From: Paenarthrobacter sp. GOM3
GTDB lineage: Bacteria; Actinomycetota; Actinomycetes; Actinomycetales; Micrococcaceae
Direction of reading: 5' to 3'
DNA: 64,000 nt
Assembly (NCBI RefSeq): GCF_018215265.2
Contig: NZ_CP136562.1
Span: 1,550,001-1,614,000, forward strand
Made by a program: the position numbers and the translations under genes. Shown here one piece after another: positions 8,352-15,610 of this stretch. The notes beneath the pieces were generated by a model that made no database searches, was not told the DNA's origin, and worked only from the letters and a program-made list of their open reading frames with translations. Every line of letters begins with the position of its first letter. Positions within the stretch are counted from its first letter, which is position 1.

Positions 8352-8749
8352 GCAACAATTTGGACGCAACACCCATCTACCGCATCACGGAGGAAATCTT
8401 GGGTGAGCGGCTTCGCCAGCACGCCAAATGGGGCGAGCAGAACCACAGCAACGGCACTGGGCCTAATGAAGTACCGCTCATTGGCCTGTGGTACCGCGCT
8501 GACGCCTCTGACCCGCTCGAAGACTTCGATGCTAAAGACATCGCCACCGCAGCGAAGGCATCCACGGACCACGCAGCGAAACAAGGCACGCTCACTTACG
8601 CTGACATCTTCCTCGAGGAAGTGTTCGAAGCTTTGGCCGAGGGTGACCCTGAGAAGCTGCGAACCGAACTTATCCAGTGCGCCGCCGTCGCCACAGCATG
8701 GATTGAGAAGATCGCCCGGGACGCGGAGAAGGCGGCCCGCAATGCCTGA
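8348..8749 (+). CDS. MazG-like nucleotide pyrophosphohydrolase-type protein
   Basis: The 133-residue protein begins in an ATGA overlap. It has the all-alpha NTP-PPase pattern: ERLRQHAKWGEQNH near the N-terminus, the metal-binding E-E-x-x-E-like helix LEEVFEALAE at about 82-91, then LRTELIQCAAVATAWIE. Phage MazG-like proteins hydrolyse (d)NTPs or alarmones and can adjust host nucleotide pools. The assignment rests on these motifs only. Confidence 0.65.
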   Translation: MSNNLDATPIYRITEEILGERLRQHAKWGEQNHSNGTGPNEVPLIGLWYRADASDPLEDFDAKDIATAAKASTDHAAKQGTLTYADIFLEEVFEALAEGDPEKLRTELIQCAAVATAWIEKIARDAEKAARNA

Positions 8750-9083
8750 CGTCCTTGCCTTGTTGCGGCCGATGAAAGACCGACTGGCGCCCGTCCTTGA
8801 TCAGGGGATGCATCCGTGGCGGAGGATTATCAACACGGCTGGAACCTCGCATGGCGTGGTGGACGGTGGCGGTAGTGTCGTCATCTTCGGCACGCCGGGG
8901 TTCGCCGTGGCTGACCTTGCCGCCAATGCCCCCACAGATCAGGCCAAGCTCATCGCAGCCATAGAAGCCGTGGTTGGCGAGATCGCTGACACCGACCTCG
9001 AAACCGGGGAAGCGTTGCAAGGCGATTTGTCGGACCGGATCCTTGCATCCCTCACCCAGGTCTTGGGTGGTGACACGGCATGA
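8742..9083 (+). CDS. Phage early protein, 113 residues, unknown
   Basis: The ATG at 8742 overlaps the end of the previous gene by eight bases, keeping the operon spacing. The product has a glycine-rich beta region (GVVDGGGSVVIFGTPG) and helical flanks. I see no recognised domain. Confidence 0.65.
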   Translation: MPDVLALLRPMKDRLAPVLDQGMHPWRRIINTAGTSHGVVDGGGSVVIFGTPGFAVADLAANAPTDQAKLIAAIEAVVGEIADTDLETGEALQGDLSDRILASLTQVLGGDTA

Positions 9084-9307
9084 GCGAGAAGCCGAGCGTG
9101 CCCTTCCGCAGTGTTGAGGACATCAAACGCGACCTCGAAGCGATGGAGAACAACGAAGCCGTCTGGACGCCGGAATGGATGCAGGCCGCTCTCATGTCCG
9201 TGTGGCAAGACGGCCAGCTGAAGGGCAACACAGATGGGTATTTCGGGACCAATACAGCCCGAAACCCGTTCATGACCGAAGACGAGCTGAAGGCTTGGTA
9301 CGAATGA
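9080..9307 (+). CDS. Phage early protein, 75 residues, unknown
   Basis: It starts in an ATGA overlap. The protein is acidic with tryptophan-rich segments (AVWTPEWMQAALMSVWQDG). No family recognised. Confidence 0.65.
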   Translation: MSEKPSVPFRSVEDIKRDLEAMENNEAVWTPEWMQAALMSVWQDGQLKGNTDGYFGTNTARNPFMTEDELKAWYE

Positions 9308-9426
9308 CCCGCCCGTGGTGCCCGTCCTGCGGGCACCACCACCGAGAGCGCTGCACAGCGACCACCCACGACCCGATCACGGAGGGTGCCAGTAAATGCG
9401 GATGTGACAGCTCACCACGGCGCTAG
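9304..9426 (+). CDS. Small Cys/His-rich protein, 40 residues, end of early operon
   Basis: The start overlaps the previous stop (ATGA). MTRPWCPSCGHHHRERC contains CxxC followed by H and C, and a second pair, CGC, follows near the C-terminus. This is a plausible zinc-ribbon peptide. It is the last gene of the forward overlapping operon. Confidence 0.6.
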   Translation: MTRPWCPSCGHHHRERCTATTHDPITEGASKCGCDSSPRR

Positions 9427-9563
9427 TGCCACGGCCAGTTCTGCTGGATCCAGTCCCAAAGAATATCCACCCCAATGCGGACAGCAGCCCGAAGTATCAG
9501 GTCGGAGGCCCGCACTTTCCAGGCTGGGCGTGGTGGCGGATCTGCTATGTGTTTCCCGGCCAT
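9423..9563 (-). CDS. Possible small reverse-strand protein, 46 residues
   Basis: An open frame with ATG at 9563 and a hydrophobic C-terminal stretch ending in WDWIQQNWPWH. It converges with the forward operon, overlapping four bases at the 3' end. A longer version starting at 9626 is possible. There is no clear ribosome binding site, so it may be spurious. Confidence 0.35.
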   Translation of the reverse strand: MAGKHIADPPPRPAWKVRASDLILRAAVRIGVDILWDWIQQNWPWH

Positions 9564-9864
9564 GACTGACCAGTCCCTTCCGGGTCCTGGGGCAACATGG
9601 CGCCGGATACCATTGCCTTTAGGCATGAGGCATCGTTAGTCTGTTGTCAGCGACCCATACCTAGGTTTCGCTGTTGCCAGGTGCTCCTACGTGCCAACGA
9701 TCTTGGGGCACCTGGCCTAACGACTTCTAGATTACGACTCGGTAACACACTTTCCGGCTACTTTCCGGCGGAAAGTCGGCGTTTCTTCCGTAAATCTTTT
9801 GTGCGCTATGCCACACTTCGCCCCCCAGCTCTCATTGTCAGAGCCGCAGCCTAGGCTGTCCTGG
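9564..9864. other. Non-coding stretch with two inverted repeats
   Basis: No convincing gene was seen. CCAGGTGC and GCACCTGG form a hairpin with a 23-base loop, near 9678-9716. At about 9750-9774 ACTTTCCGG is directly repeated and then followed by an inverted copy, CGGAAAGT. It may hold the promoter or operator of the DUF3263 gene. Confidence 0.4.
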
Positions 9865-10107
9865 ATGCTCACTGACCAACAAAAAGCCATGCTCGACCTC
9901 GCCGGGGAACACTTCAAACATGCGGGCTCGCTCGACACGGCAGCCATGGAACGCTTCGGGATGACACCCACCAGGTACTGGCAGGAAATGAACCGCCTGA
10001 TCCGGACAGAGGCTGCCGTCGCATACCGCCCGCAGACTGTTGCGCTGCTCAGCAGCCGGCGCCGCCCACTGAAACGAACGGCCAGCAGGCTCACCCACAG
10101 TTGTTGA
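9865..10107 (+). CDS. DUF3263-like DNA-binding protein
   Basis: The 80-residue protein contains the DUF3263 pattern: a leading helix (MLDLAGEHFKH), then ERFGMTPTRYWQEMNRLI resembling the sigma-like helix-turn-helix of this actinobacterial family, and a basic tail. The ATG at 9865 fits the family length better than the upstream alternative. Monocistronic, probably regulatory. DUF3263 proteins are frequent in actinobacterial genomes and prophages. Confidence 0.7.
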   Translation: MLTDQQKAMLDLAGEHFKHAGSLDTAAMERFGMTPTRYWQEMNRLIRTEAAVAYRPQTVALLSSRRRPLKRTASRLTHSC

Positions 10108-10109
10108 CC

Positions 10110-10496
10110 TTAGCGGCCACCACCATGCAGCCCTGTTTCGCGCTCGGCCCGGTCCAGGATCCTGTCCGCGTACTCCCTCAGGTGCACCCAAATGGCGGCA
10201 TCCCTGTCAGCCGCGCGGTCCCGGATCTCCCGGATGAGTGAAAGCGGTGTTTTAGGGTTGGACACCACGCGCCCGAGGATCTGCGCGTTATCAAACGTTG
10301 CAGCCCACGCTAGATGCTCCGGGGTCACGCTAGGGCGAGCCAACACCCCCAGGACGACCTCCACATGAGCGTCCGAGGCCATTAGGGCTTCCAGTGCCTC
10401 CGGGCGGACGCTGGCCCGCGAGAGGACGGCTATGGCCGCCTTCCAGTCTCCGGCCAGAGCCCCGGCTTCGAACGTCTCGGCGTCGTATCCAGTCAT
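10110..10496 (-). CDS. Helical-repeat (HEAT/leucine-rich-variant) protein
   Basis: The 128-residue product has repeating helical units with the pattern 'A-L-A-x-P-x-V-x-P-E-x-L' (LSRASVRPEALEALMAS; LARPSVTPEHLAWAATF; VSNPKTPLSLIREIRD), as in bacterial variant leucine-rich/HEAT-like repeats. Such proteins usually bind other proteins. The start at 10496 avoids overlap with the divergent gene at 10549; an upstream ATG at 10550 is possible but would overlap it. Confidence 0.6.
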   Translation of the reverse strand: MTGYDAETFEAGALAGDWKAAIAVLSRASVRPEALEALMASDAHVEVVLGVLARPSVTPEHLAWAATFDNAQILGRVVSNPKTPLSLIREIRDRAADRDAAIWVHLREYADRILDRAERETGLHGGGR

Positions 10497-10548
10497 CACA
10501 CCATCATGCCAAAATGGCCGGCGTGAGGTGACCCGGTAGCGTTCTTCC

Positions 10549-11043
10549 ATGGAAGAAATAATCGGTGCCGCTATCGGGCTGGCCGGCGCTTGTGTCGGCG
10601 GCGGAATTCAATGGGCCATCGCCAAGCAAAAGAGCCGGTCTGACGCAATAGATAAGATCAGGGAACGCCAAGTGCTGTTCGCTGCGTCCGTTTCGCAGTA
10701 CCTGCTTTACGTCCGGAACGTTGAGTACGCAGAGAACAAGAACCGGGCGAGAAATGATCTGCGGCATCTGTCCAAAGAACAGAATGCCGACCTAAGTGCA
10801 AGGTACCGGACGGTTGTGTCCTCCGCTTATGCACTCATGGCATGCGGCGACGTGGGCCTCAGGGACAAAGCAGAGAAGTTCCTGAGGAAGTTCGAGGAAT
10901 ATGCTGAGGGGCTTCGGGACATCACAACTGGGAACCAGGGCGATTTCCCGAAGCAGGATCCGGTCGACCTGGCTACGAGCAAAATTCGCGACCACAAGCC
11001 ATCACTCCGGCGTAAGCCTAGACAGATCAGAAAGGGTTCCTGA
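10549..11043 (+). CDS. Single-TM anchored cytoplasmic protein
   Basis: The 164-residue protein opens with a glycine-rich TM helix (IGAAIGLAGACVGGGIQWAIA), followed by a basic helical domain (KQKSRSDAIDKIRERQVLF) and a long charged helical body. This layout (membrane anchor plus helical domain) recurs in prophage accessory genes. A role in superinfection exclusion is possible, but nothing in the sequence proves it. Confidence 0.6.
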   Translation: MEEIIGAAIGLAGACVGGGIQWAIAKQKSRSDAIDKIRERQVLFAASVSQYLLYVRNVEYAENKNRARNDLRHLSKEQNADLSARYRTVVSSAYALMACGDVGLRDKAEKFLRKFEEYAEGLRDITTGNQGDFPKQDPVDLATSKIRDHKPSLRRKPRQIRKGS

Positions 11044-11048
11044 CGTAC

Positions 11049-11198
11049 GTGGAAGTGACCTTGACAATTCAAAACGAACAGGGCGAGACCGGACAGGTGT
11101 CCGCTGTGCAGCCAGATTACGAGTCTGCCCTAGCCGCGGCCCGGGAGCTGGTGCCCGAGGGATTCAAAGCCATCGTCATCCGGACTGATCTGGCATGA
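11049..11198 (+). CDS. Small protein, 49 residues
   Basis: A GTG start lies six bases after the preceding stop. The product is beta-then-helix (VEVTLTIQNEQGETG ... ESALAAARELVPEGFKAIVI) with the codon use of its neighbours. It resembles small phage proteins of unknown role. Confidence 0.55.
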   Translation: MEVTLTIQNEQGETGQVSAVQPDYESALAAARELVPEGFKAIVIRTDLA

Positions 11199-11205
11199 TG
11201 CTCGG

Positions 11206-11466
11206 ATGACTGACAAAGAGATCCCCGAAGAAACTATCCAAACCCTCCTGGCAGCGTCCAGGACGTACGAGGAATTGCAGCTTGCTTGGGAGAAGGTGCA
11301 CCTCCGCTGGAGTAACGGCGAGGCCACCATCGAGGAGGACCGCGCGGCCGACACCGCACGGCGGGGCGCATTGGAAGAACTGAAACGCCTAGAACGGGAA
11401 CTTGGAACCAGCCTCGGTGAGGTATCTGAGTACCTAAAGAAGTCACCCTCTGACCTGCGCAAATAG
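11206..11466 (+). CDS. Small helical phage protein, 86 residues
   Basis: It starts eight bases after the previous gene and looks cotranscribed with it. It is highly charged and helical (EELQLAWEKVHLRWSNGEA; RRGALEELKRLERELG), probably a coiled coil. Followed by a hairpin at 11475. Confidence 0.6.
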   Translation: MTDKEIPEETIQTLLAASRTYEELQLAWEKVHLRWSNGEATIEEDRAADTARRGALEELKRLERELGTSLGEVSEYLKKSPSDLRK

Positions 11467-11474
11467 TCGTTCCA

Positions 11475-11504
11475 GCCCCTGGCCAACCGAGAATGGTCAG
11501 GGGC
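11475..11504 (+). terminator. Hairpin terminator after the small forward genes
   Basis: GCCCCTGGCCA (11475-11485) pairs with TGGTCAGGGGC (11494-11504) with one G-T. There is no long T-run. Located nine bases after a stop codon. Confidence 0.55.
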
Positions 11505-11565
11505 CTGACTGTCGCATATACGACAGTTCCAGTCACAGCGCAAGTCAAATTACGCGAACCGATGG

Positions 11566-11751
11566 ATGTCCGGTTATGTTCATTTCATGGGGCTTGAAAG
11601 CACAACAAAAGATGAACCGCCGGTGGACCGGACATGTGATCACTGCAACGCAGCAGTGAACGGTGACGGGAAGGACTGGAAGCACGAGATAGGGATGTGG
11701 TTTTGCCCATCCTGCAAAGACTCCTACTGGCACGGTCCACCAAGAACATAA
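11566..11751 (+). CDS. Small zinc-ribbon protein, 61 residues
   Basis: Two CxxC pairs (CDHC and CPSC, about 23 residues apart) indicate a zinc ribbon. A second ATG at residue 8 is an alternative start. It is the last forward gene before the convergent late/moron genes and is followed by a strong hairpin. Confidence 0.6.
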   Translation: MSGYVHFMGLESTTKDEPPVDRTCDHCNAAVNGDGKDWKHEIGMWFCPSCKDSYWHGPPRT

Positions 11752-11758
11752 CGTCAAA

Positions 11759-11792
11759 AAGGCCCCCACCCTCGCGAGAGAGTGGGGGCCTT
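11759..11792. terminator. Bidirectional terminator, family A copy 1
   Basis: AAGGCCCCCAC pairs with GTGGGGGCCTT (11 bp) around a CCTCGCGAGAGA loop. It sits between the convergent genes ending at 11751 and 11823. The CCCCCACCCTCGC..GAGAGTGGGGG frame is shared with the hairpin at 15274-15314. Confidence 0.75.
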
Positions 11793-11822
11793 AGTCTTGT
11801 GGCGAGCTTCCCTTCTTCTGCG

Positions 11823-13472
11823 CTAGCCCCGATCAGAGTATGGCGCGTCGTTTCTGACGCCGGATCCGTTGACCACATTGATGTAGACGTACTTGCCCGA
11901 GCCTAGGGATGTGCTTCCCAGTTTGGCGGTTACAGATTCCAGTCGGGGATTGATGCCAAGTTGCTTGCCGTAGTTCGGGTTGTAGTTCACTGCCGCGACG
12001 GTCTTGTCGAACGTTCGGCCGGAACGGTCGGTCCATTTCACCTGTATGGTCCCGCCACTCAAGTTTTGGCCAGTGACCAATACATCTCCACTTGAGGAGG
12101 GGAAGATGGAGTCAGTGATAACTGGTGTCATGCTGCCCGCCCTCATCTGGTCCAACATTGGCGCCCATGTTCCTCGGCACGTGAAGAACGGATCCCACAT
12201 GTACGAGATCACTTTCACGGGGTAGTTGCCGATCTGCTGCAGTTGGCGGTCATGCCGTGCTTTAGTGCTCTGGCCACGGTAGTTGCCGTCACAGGTGTTC
12301 TGGCTGGTGCCTGGCGCCATGCCTTCCATGTTGGCCCATAGTTCAGCGCCGGTGCCTTCAACGCCGTCGGCCATGGCGAGGAAGAAGTCGCGATTCGATG
12401 CTGTGTACTTTTCGCCCCAGGTACCGTTGCCGACGATTGCGGCTGTGTATGGGTCTACGCTGGTACCGGCTTCGTGGCCGAAGAACGACCCGCCGTTCCC
12501 TGTCCCCATGCCATCCTGAGGCGCGATGGCGAGACGCACCCCGTTAGCCGTCCCGGCGATTTTTCGCACTGCTTCGCGGGCGTTGTCCGGGGTGAGGCGG
12601 CCCGGAGTGTCATTGCGGGCAGCGATGTAGGGGCTCACCAGTGCGGCGCGGCCTGGCTGGTACTTGGCAATCGCGGCGTTCTGAAGGCTGTAGAGGGCAA
12701 GTGTTGAGTCCCAAAAGCCTCCGTCTGCGACGGGCATTTCCGTGTAGAGGTAGTAGCCGGCGAGGCCGGGCACGTTGTTCACTTTTCCCTGGAATTGCAG
12801 GAAGCGGTTGGTGAACGCGCTGAAGGTTGATTGGTAAGAAAGGTCCACTAGGTAAGTTAGGTCAGTCCGCTTCACGGGTGAGGGCATGCCGACGTACACC
12901 TTCATCCCAAGGTCCGTAGCTGCCTTGGCTACGGAAACAGATATGGAAGTGGTTCCGCTGGTGACGACGACAACGTCATAGGTGCCATCGGACGAGTTGC
13001 AGCCCGTTCCCTGAGTAGGAATGACCATGACTGTGTAAACGGTCGTACCACTGGTTACAGCCTTGTCCCTGGGGCATGAAAGTGCAGGCGCACCCCATGA
13101 GTTCCCATCGGTGTAGCTGAAATATCGGTTTACCTTGACCCCGGAAGCCGCTGCGGTTGCACAGTTGACGCCCGATATAGAACATCCCGCTGGAACTGCT
13201 GCGAGCGTTGACGGTTTCAGATACGCCCCGAACGTGATGACGGTATCCCCACCGACAGATTTGATGTCCGTTAGTTTTGCGGTGTTTGCGGCGTCATTGG
13301 TGCTGCCAAAGATGAAGTATCCGCTAATGGGATACGCAGGGGTTGGTGCCGCTTGGGCGCTGGGGCCTTGAATGCATCCTATGAGCAATACGAATGCGGC
13401 GAACAGAGAAGCGGCGAAATGCCGACGGCTGATGGGGCTCGTGGAGGACGGTCTGGTCCTGAATTTTTCCAC
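11823..13472 (-). CDS. Secreted DUF4434-like protein (moron)
   Basis: The 549-residue protein has an N-terminal export signal: SRRHFAAS resembles a twin-arginine motif, the hydrophobic core is FAAFVLLIGC, and LIGC could be a lipobox at about residue 33. The body (ISGYFIFGSTNDAANTAKL, then VKVISYMWDPFFTC near 430) resembles DUF4434/glycosidase-like TIM-barrel proteins of Actinobacteria. The last ~100 residues are beta-rich (an IPT/Ig-like fold is likely). It does not fit a virion or lysis role, so it is probably a lysogenic-conversion gene acting at the cell surface. Whether it is a Tat substrate, a lipoprotein or both needs experiment. Confidence 0.65.
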   Translation of the reverse strand: MEKFRTRPSSTSPISRRHFAASLFAAFVLLIGCIQGPSAQAAPTPAYPISGYFIFGSTNDAANTAKLTDIKSVGGDTVITFGAYLKPSTLAAVPAGCSISGVNCATAAASGVKVNRYFSYTDGNSWGAPALSCPRDKAVTSGTTVYTVMVIPTQGTGCNSSDGTYDVVVVTSGTTSISVSVAKAATDLGMKVYVGMPSPVKRTDLTYLVDLSYQSTFSAFTNRFLQFQGKVNNVPGLAGYYLYTEMPVADGGFWDSTLALYSLQNAAIAKYQPGRAALVSPYIAARNDTPGRLTPDNAREAVRKIAGTANGVRLAIAPQDGMGTGNGGSFFGHEAGTSVDPYTAAIVGNGTWGEKYTASNRDFFLAMADGVEGTGAELWANMEGMAPGTSQNTCDGNYRGQSTKARHDRQLQQIGNYPVKVISYMWDPFFTCRGTWAPMLDQMRAGSMTPVITDSIFPSSSGDVLVTGQNLSGGTIQVKWTDRSGRTFDKTVAAVNYNPNYGKQLGINPRLESVTAKLGSTSLGSGKYVYINVVNGSGVRNDAPYSDRG

Positions 13473-13726
13473 AATGGATCCTCGGGCTCGTAGGGTGAGA
13501 CCTTGGACCTATGGCAAAAGAATGACTGGCAGCGAACTCAAACTCAAGGACTTGACGGGGATCTTCATAACCAGCACAAGATCGCAAACAGCCTTGAACC
13601 AAATTGACAAGCCCCTTCGGCATTTGGGGCCTTCGATGGTCGGCCGCCGTCGTGGCACTACACTCACACAGACGGTCAGCCGACACATCGATTACGGAAT
13701 GGTTCCCTTGGCTGGGAAATCCTTCC

Positions 13727-14995
13727 CTAAGAAAGCCGGAGATCCCGGACCAAAGGGCTCCTCACATCCCACGAAGCAAGTCCGATAGCCTCAATCGACG
13801 CTCCCGATTCCAGCCGGACACTGATGGTCTGCGTAGAGGTACCTGCGGGTAACTCAACGTACTTGAAGTATCCGATGCTGCGGTAAGTCGAGAATCGAAG
13901 GCCGTGCTGAGTGAGGGCTTCGTGAGTTGATCCCTTTGCCGCGACGCTGAAAACCATGCCTTTTGTGCTCGCGGCGGCAGGGTTCTCAACATCAAATGCT
14001 ATTTGGAGTTCACTTTCACCGGTCCCCTTGATCCATGTAACGGACTCGTTCAGCTCACGTTCGCCCCAGGAATCGCCATCGTCGACGTGCCATATTGGAA
14101 ATGCCAGTCGACTGGATTCGCCCTCAATGGGAGGAAAGTAGGTCGTCGTGGGCGCCGGGATCTCTGCAACAGATTTCAGAAACTGCAGCATGAACGGAGT
14201 CGGCTGAACACTATGGCCTTCATTCCGCGATGTCAGGTGAAGGGAAACGGAGCCAACGGAATCAGACTGGTCCGCAAGGGACTGCACTCGATCCACAAAC
14301 TCCAGCGTTTCCTGGAAGGCGCTATCCCCTCGGTTGGTAATGATCGTCATAGGCGGTACTGCCCTAGTCGACAACAGCCGCTCATAGACATTGGTTCGTT
14401 CCGGATGTTCTTCCGTTAGGCTAGCCAGAGATCGTCCATGAAGGGCCATTTTCTCTACATCCGCCAAGGAGTCCTTGTCCGGATACAGCAAGAGGTCCAG
14501 CTGCGGTACTTCCGCAACTGCCCGCGCAACCTTGAGCTCCGCTGCAATCATCAGCGCGCCGTACCCGCCCATTGAGCTGCCGTAGAGGACAACATCTGCG
14601 ATGGAGATCCCGCGTCGCTCGCAGAACTCCCCGATGAATGCCGCGAGTTCGGAAACTATGTCTTCCTCCGAACTGGCGAACCACGAGGCGGCTAGTTCTG
14701 GAGATGCGTTCAACATCGGGTCGCTCAATGAGAGAACGTCCCATTCGGGGAAGCCTGAGGCCCAGGACCAACGCGGGTAAAAGGGCGCCTGCGGAGGGGC
14801 GTCCCTCCGCTGGGCGGACGGCAGGAAACAAAGCAGTTTCTTCGGTTCCGCCGCAAAATTGCCGAACGCCTCTATGCCAAGACCACGCGTCGTCTCAGAC
14901 GTGATAACCCGATCTCTCGAAGAGAACTCAGGGTCACGTGAAACATCAGAAAGTGTAAGAGTTGCGTCCATGGCGGCCGCGATCTTATTCGACAT
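13727..14995 (-). CDS. Alpha/beta-hydrolase with C-terminal beta domain (moron)
   Basis: The 422-residue protein has the nucleophile elbow GSSMGGYGA (Ser near residue 139), a likely acid in NRGDSAF and a catalytic His in NEGHS. No signal peptide or TM helix is visible, so it should be cytoplasmic. Residues from about 290 on form a second, beta-rich domain. It is encoded beside the secreted protein and opposite to a 45-residue peptide. Similar hydrolase folds modify glycans or acyl groups; the substrate is unknown. The ATG at 14995 has only a weak ribosome binding site, and one at residue 9 is possible. Confidence 0.65.
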   Translation of the reverse strand: MSNKIAAAMDATLTLSDVSRDPEFSSRDRVITSETTRGLGIEAFGNFAAEPKKLLCFLPSAQRRDAPPQAPFYPRWSWASGFPEWDVLSLSDPMLNASPELAASWFASSEEDIVSELAAFIGEFCERRGISIADVVLYGSSMGGYGALMIAAELKVARAVAEVPQLDLLLYPDKDSLADVEKMALHGRSLASLTEEHPERTNVYERLLSTRAVPPMTIITNRGDSAFQETLEFVDRVQSLADQSDSVGSVSLHLTSRNEGHSVQPTPFMLQFLKSVAEIPAPTTTYFPPIEGESSRLAFPIWHVDDGDSWGERELNESVTWIKGTGESELQIAFDVENPAAASTKGMVFSVAAKGSTHEALTQHGLRFSTYRSIGYFKYVELPAGTSTQTISVRLESGASIEAIGLASWDVRSPLVRDLRLS

Positions 14996-15124
14996 ACTTG
15001 TTGCCTATGTTTGAAGGGTCTACTCGGTGGCCAATGCTACCAACGAGTAGGGTACATGCTGGCACTTGGCCCCCTACTCCGGTGGGAAAACGCCGTTCCA
15101 CGGAGAGAATGATAACCTAGCCCA

Positions 15125-15262
15125 ATGAGTACTCTGGATCAGTCCATCGAGCAGGAACACACGGACGTGGAAGCGGAAGCTGAACGACTCGTAGGCCCGT
15201 TCGATTCGAGCGAAATCGTCTACAACGCGTATGAATACCCCGCCGGTGGCTCTGGCAACTGA
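15125..15262 (+). CDS. 45-residue acidic peptide with Gly-rich tail
   Basis: The ATG at 15125 is preceded by GGAGAG at about 15101. The first ~30 residues are acidic and helical (LDQSIEQEHTDVEAEAERL) and the end is small and aromatic (YNAYEYPAGGSGN). The leader-plus-short-tail look is like a modified-peptide precursor, but it has no Cys and no recognised modification enzyme nearby. It is the only forward gene in the island and ends 12 bases before a strong hairpin. Confidence 0.45.
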   Translation: MSTLDQSIEQEHTDVEAEAERLVGPFDSSEIVYNAYEYPAGGSGN

Positions 15263-15273
15263 TCAACAATGCC

Positions 15274-15314
15274 AAGAAGACCCCCACCCTCGCAATGAGA
15301 GTGGGGGTCTTCTT
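15274..15314. terminator. Bidirectional terminator, family A copy 2
   Basis: AAGAAGACCCCCAC pairs with GTGGGGGTCTTCTT (14 bp). The loop CCTCGCAATGAGA matches copy 1 at 11759 in its first part. It separates the forward peptide gene from the convergent holin gene, which ends at 15317. Confidence 0.8.
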
Positions 15315-15316
15315 GC

Positions 15317-15610
15317 TTATCGGTTGTCTTCCGGAGCAAGGATCGGCAGGTACTTCCGGAGCCAGTCATTGACGCCAGGCACGGCCAGGACACGGGTGAC
15401 AAGCGCAGTGAGAGCCGCGATTGCCACGAGGATCCCGTTGAGCGCTGGGAATACCCAGGCTGGCAGGTAAACCTCATACGGCTTCAATGCCTCGACTGTC
15501 GCCAGCAGGACGCCATTGAGCAGCGGTACCAGTGCGACGACGGCGAACACGGTTCGCAGGACAGCGGAGCGCGGGTTACGTTCCTGAGTGGAAAGCGCGT
15601 GATCAGCCAT
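15317..15610 (-). CDS. Holin-like two-TM protein
   Basis: This 97-residue protein has two hydrophobic helices (TVFAVVALVPLLNGVLLATVE and VFPALNGILVAIAALTALV) and a polar C-terminus, typical of r1t-type phage holins. It overlaps the endolysin stop by eight bases and is the last gene of the late operon, so a holin role is favoured. It would form membrane lesions that release the CHAP endolysin. Confidence 0.8.
   Translation of the reverse strand: MADHALSTQERNPRSAVLRTVFAVVALVPLLNGVLLATVEALKPYEVYLPAWVFPALNGILVAIAALTALVTRVLAVPGVNDWLRKYLPILAPEDNR

Noticed and set aside
15125-15262. Lanthipeptide or lasso precursor
   Set aside because: There is no Cys, no recognised cyclase, protease or B/C enzyme nearby. 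Kept only as an unassigned peptide.
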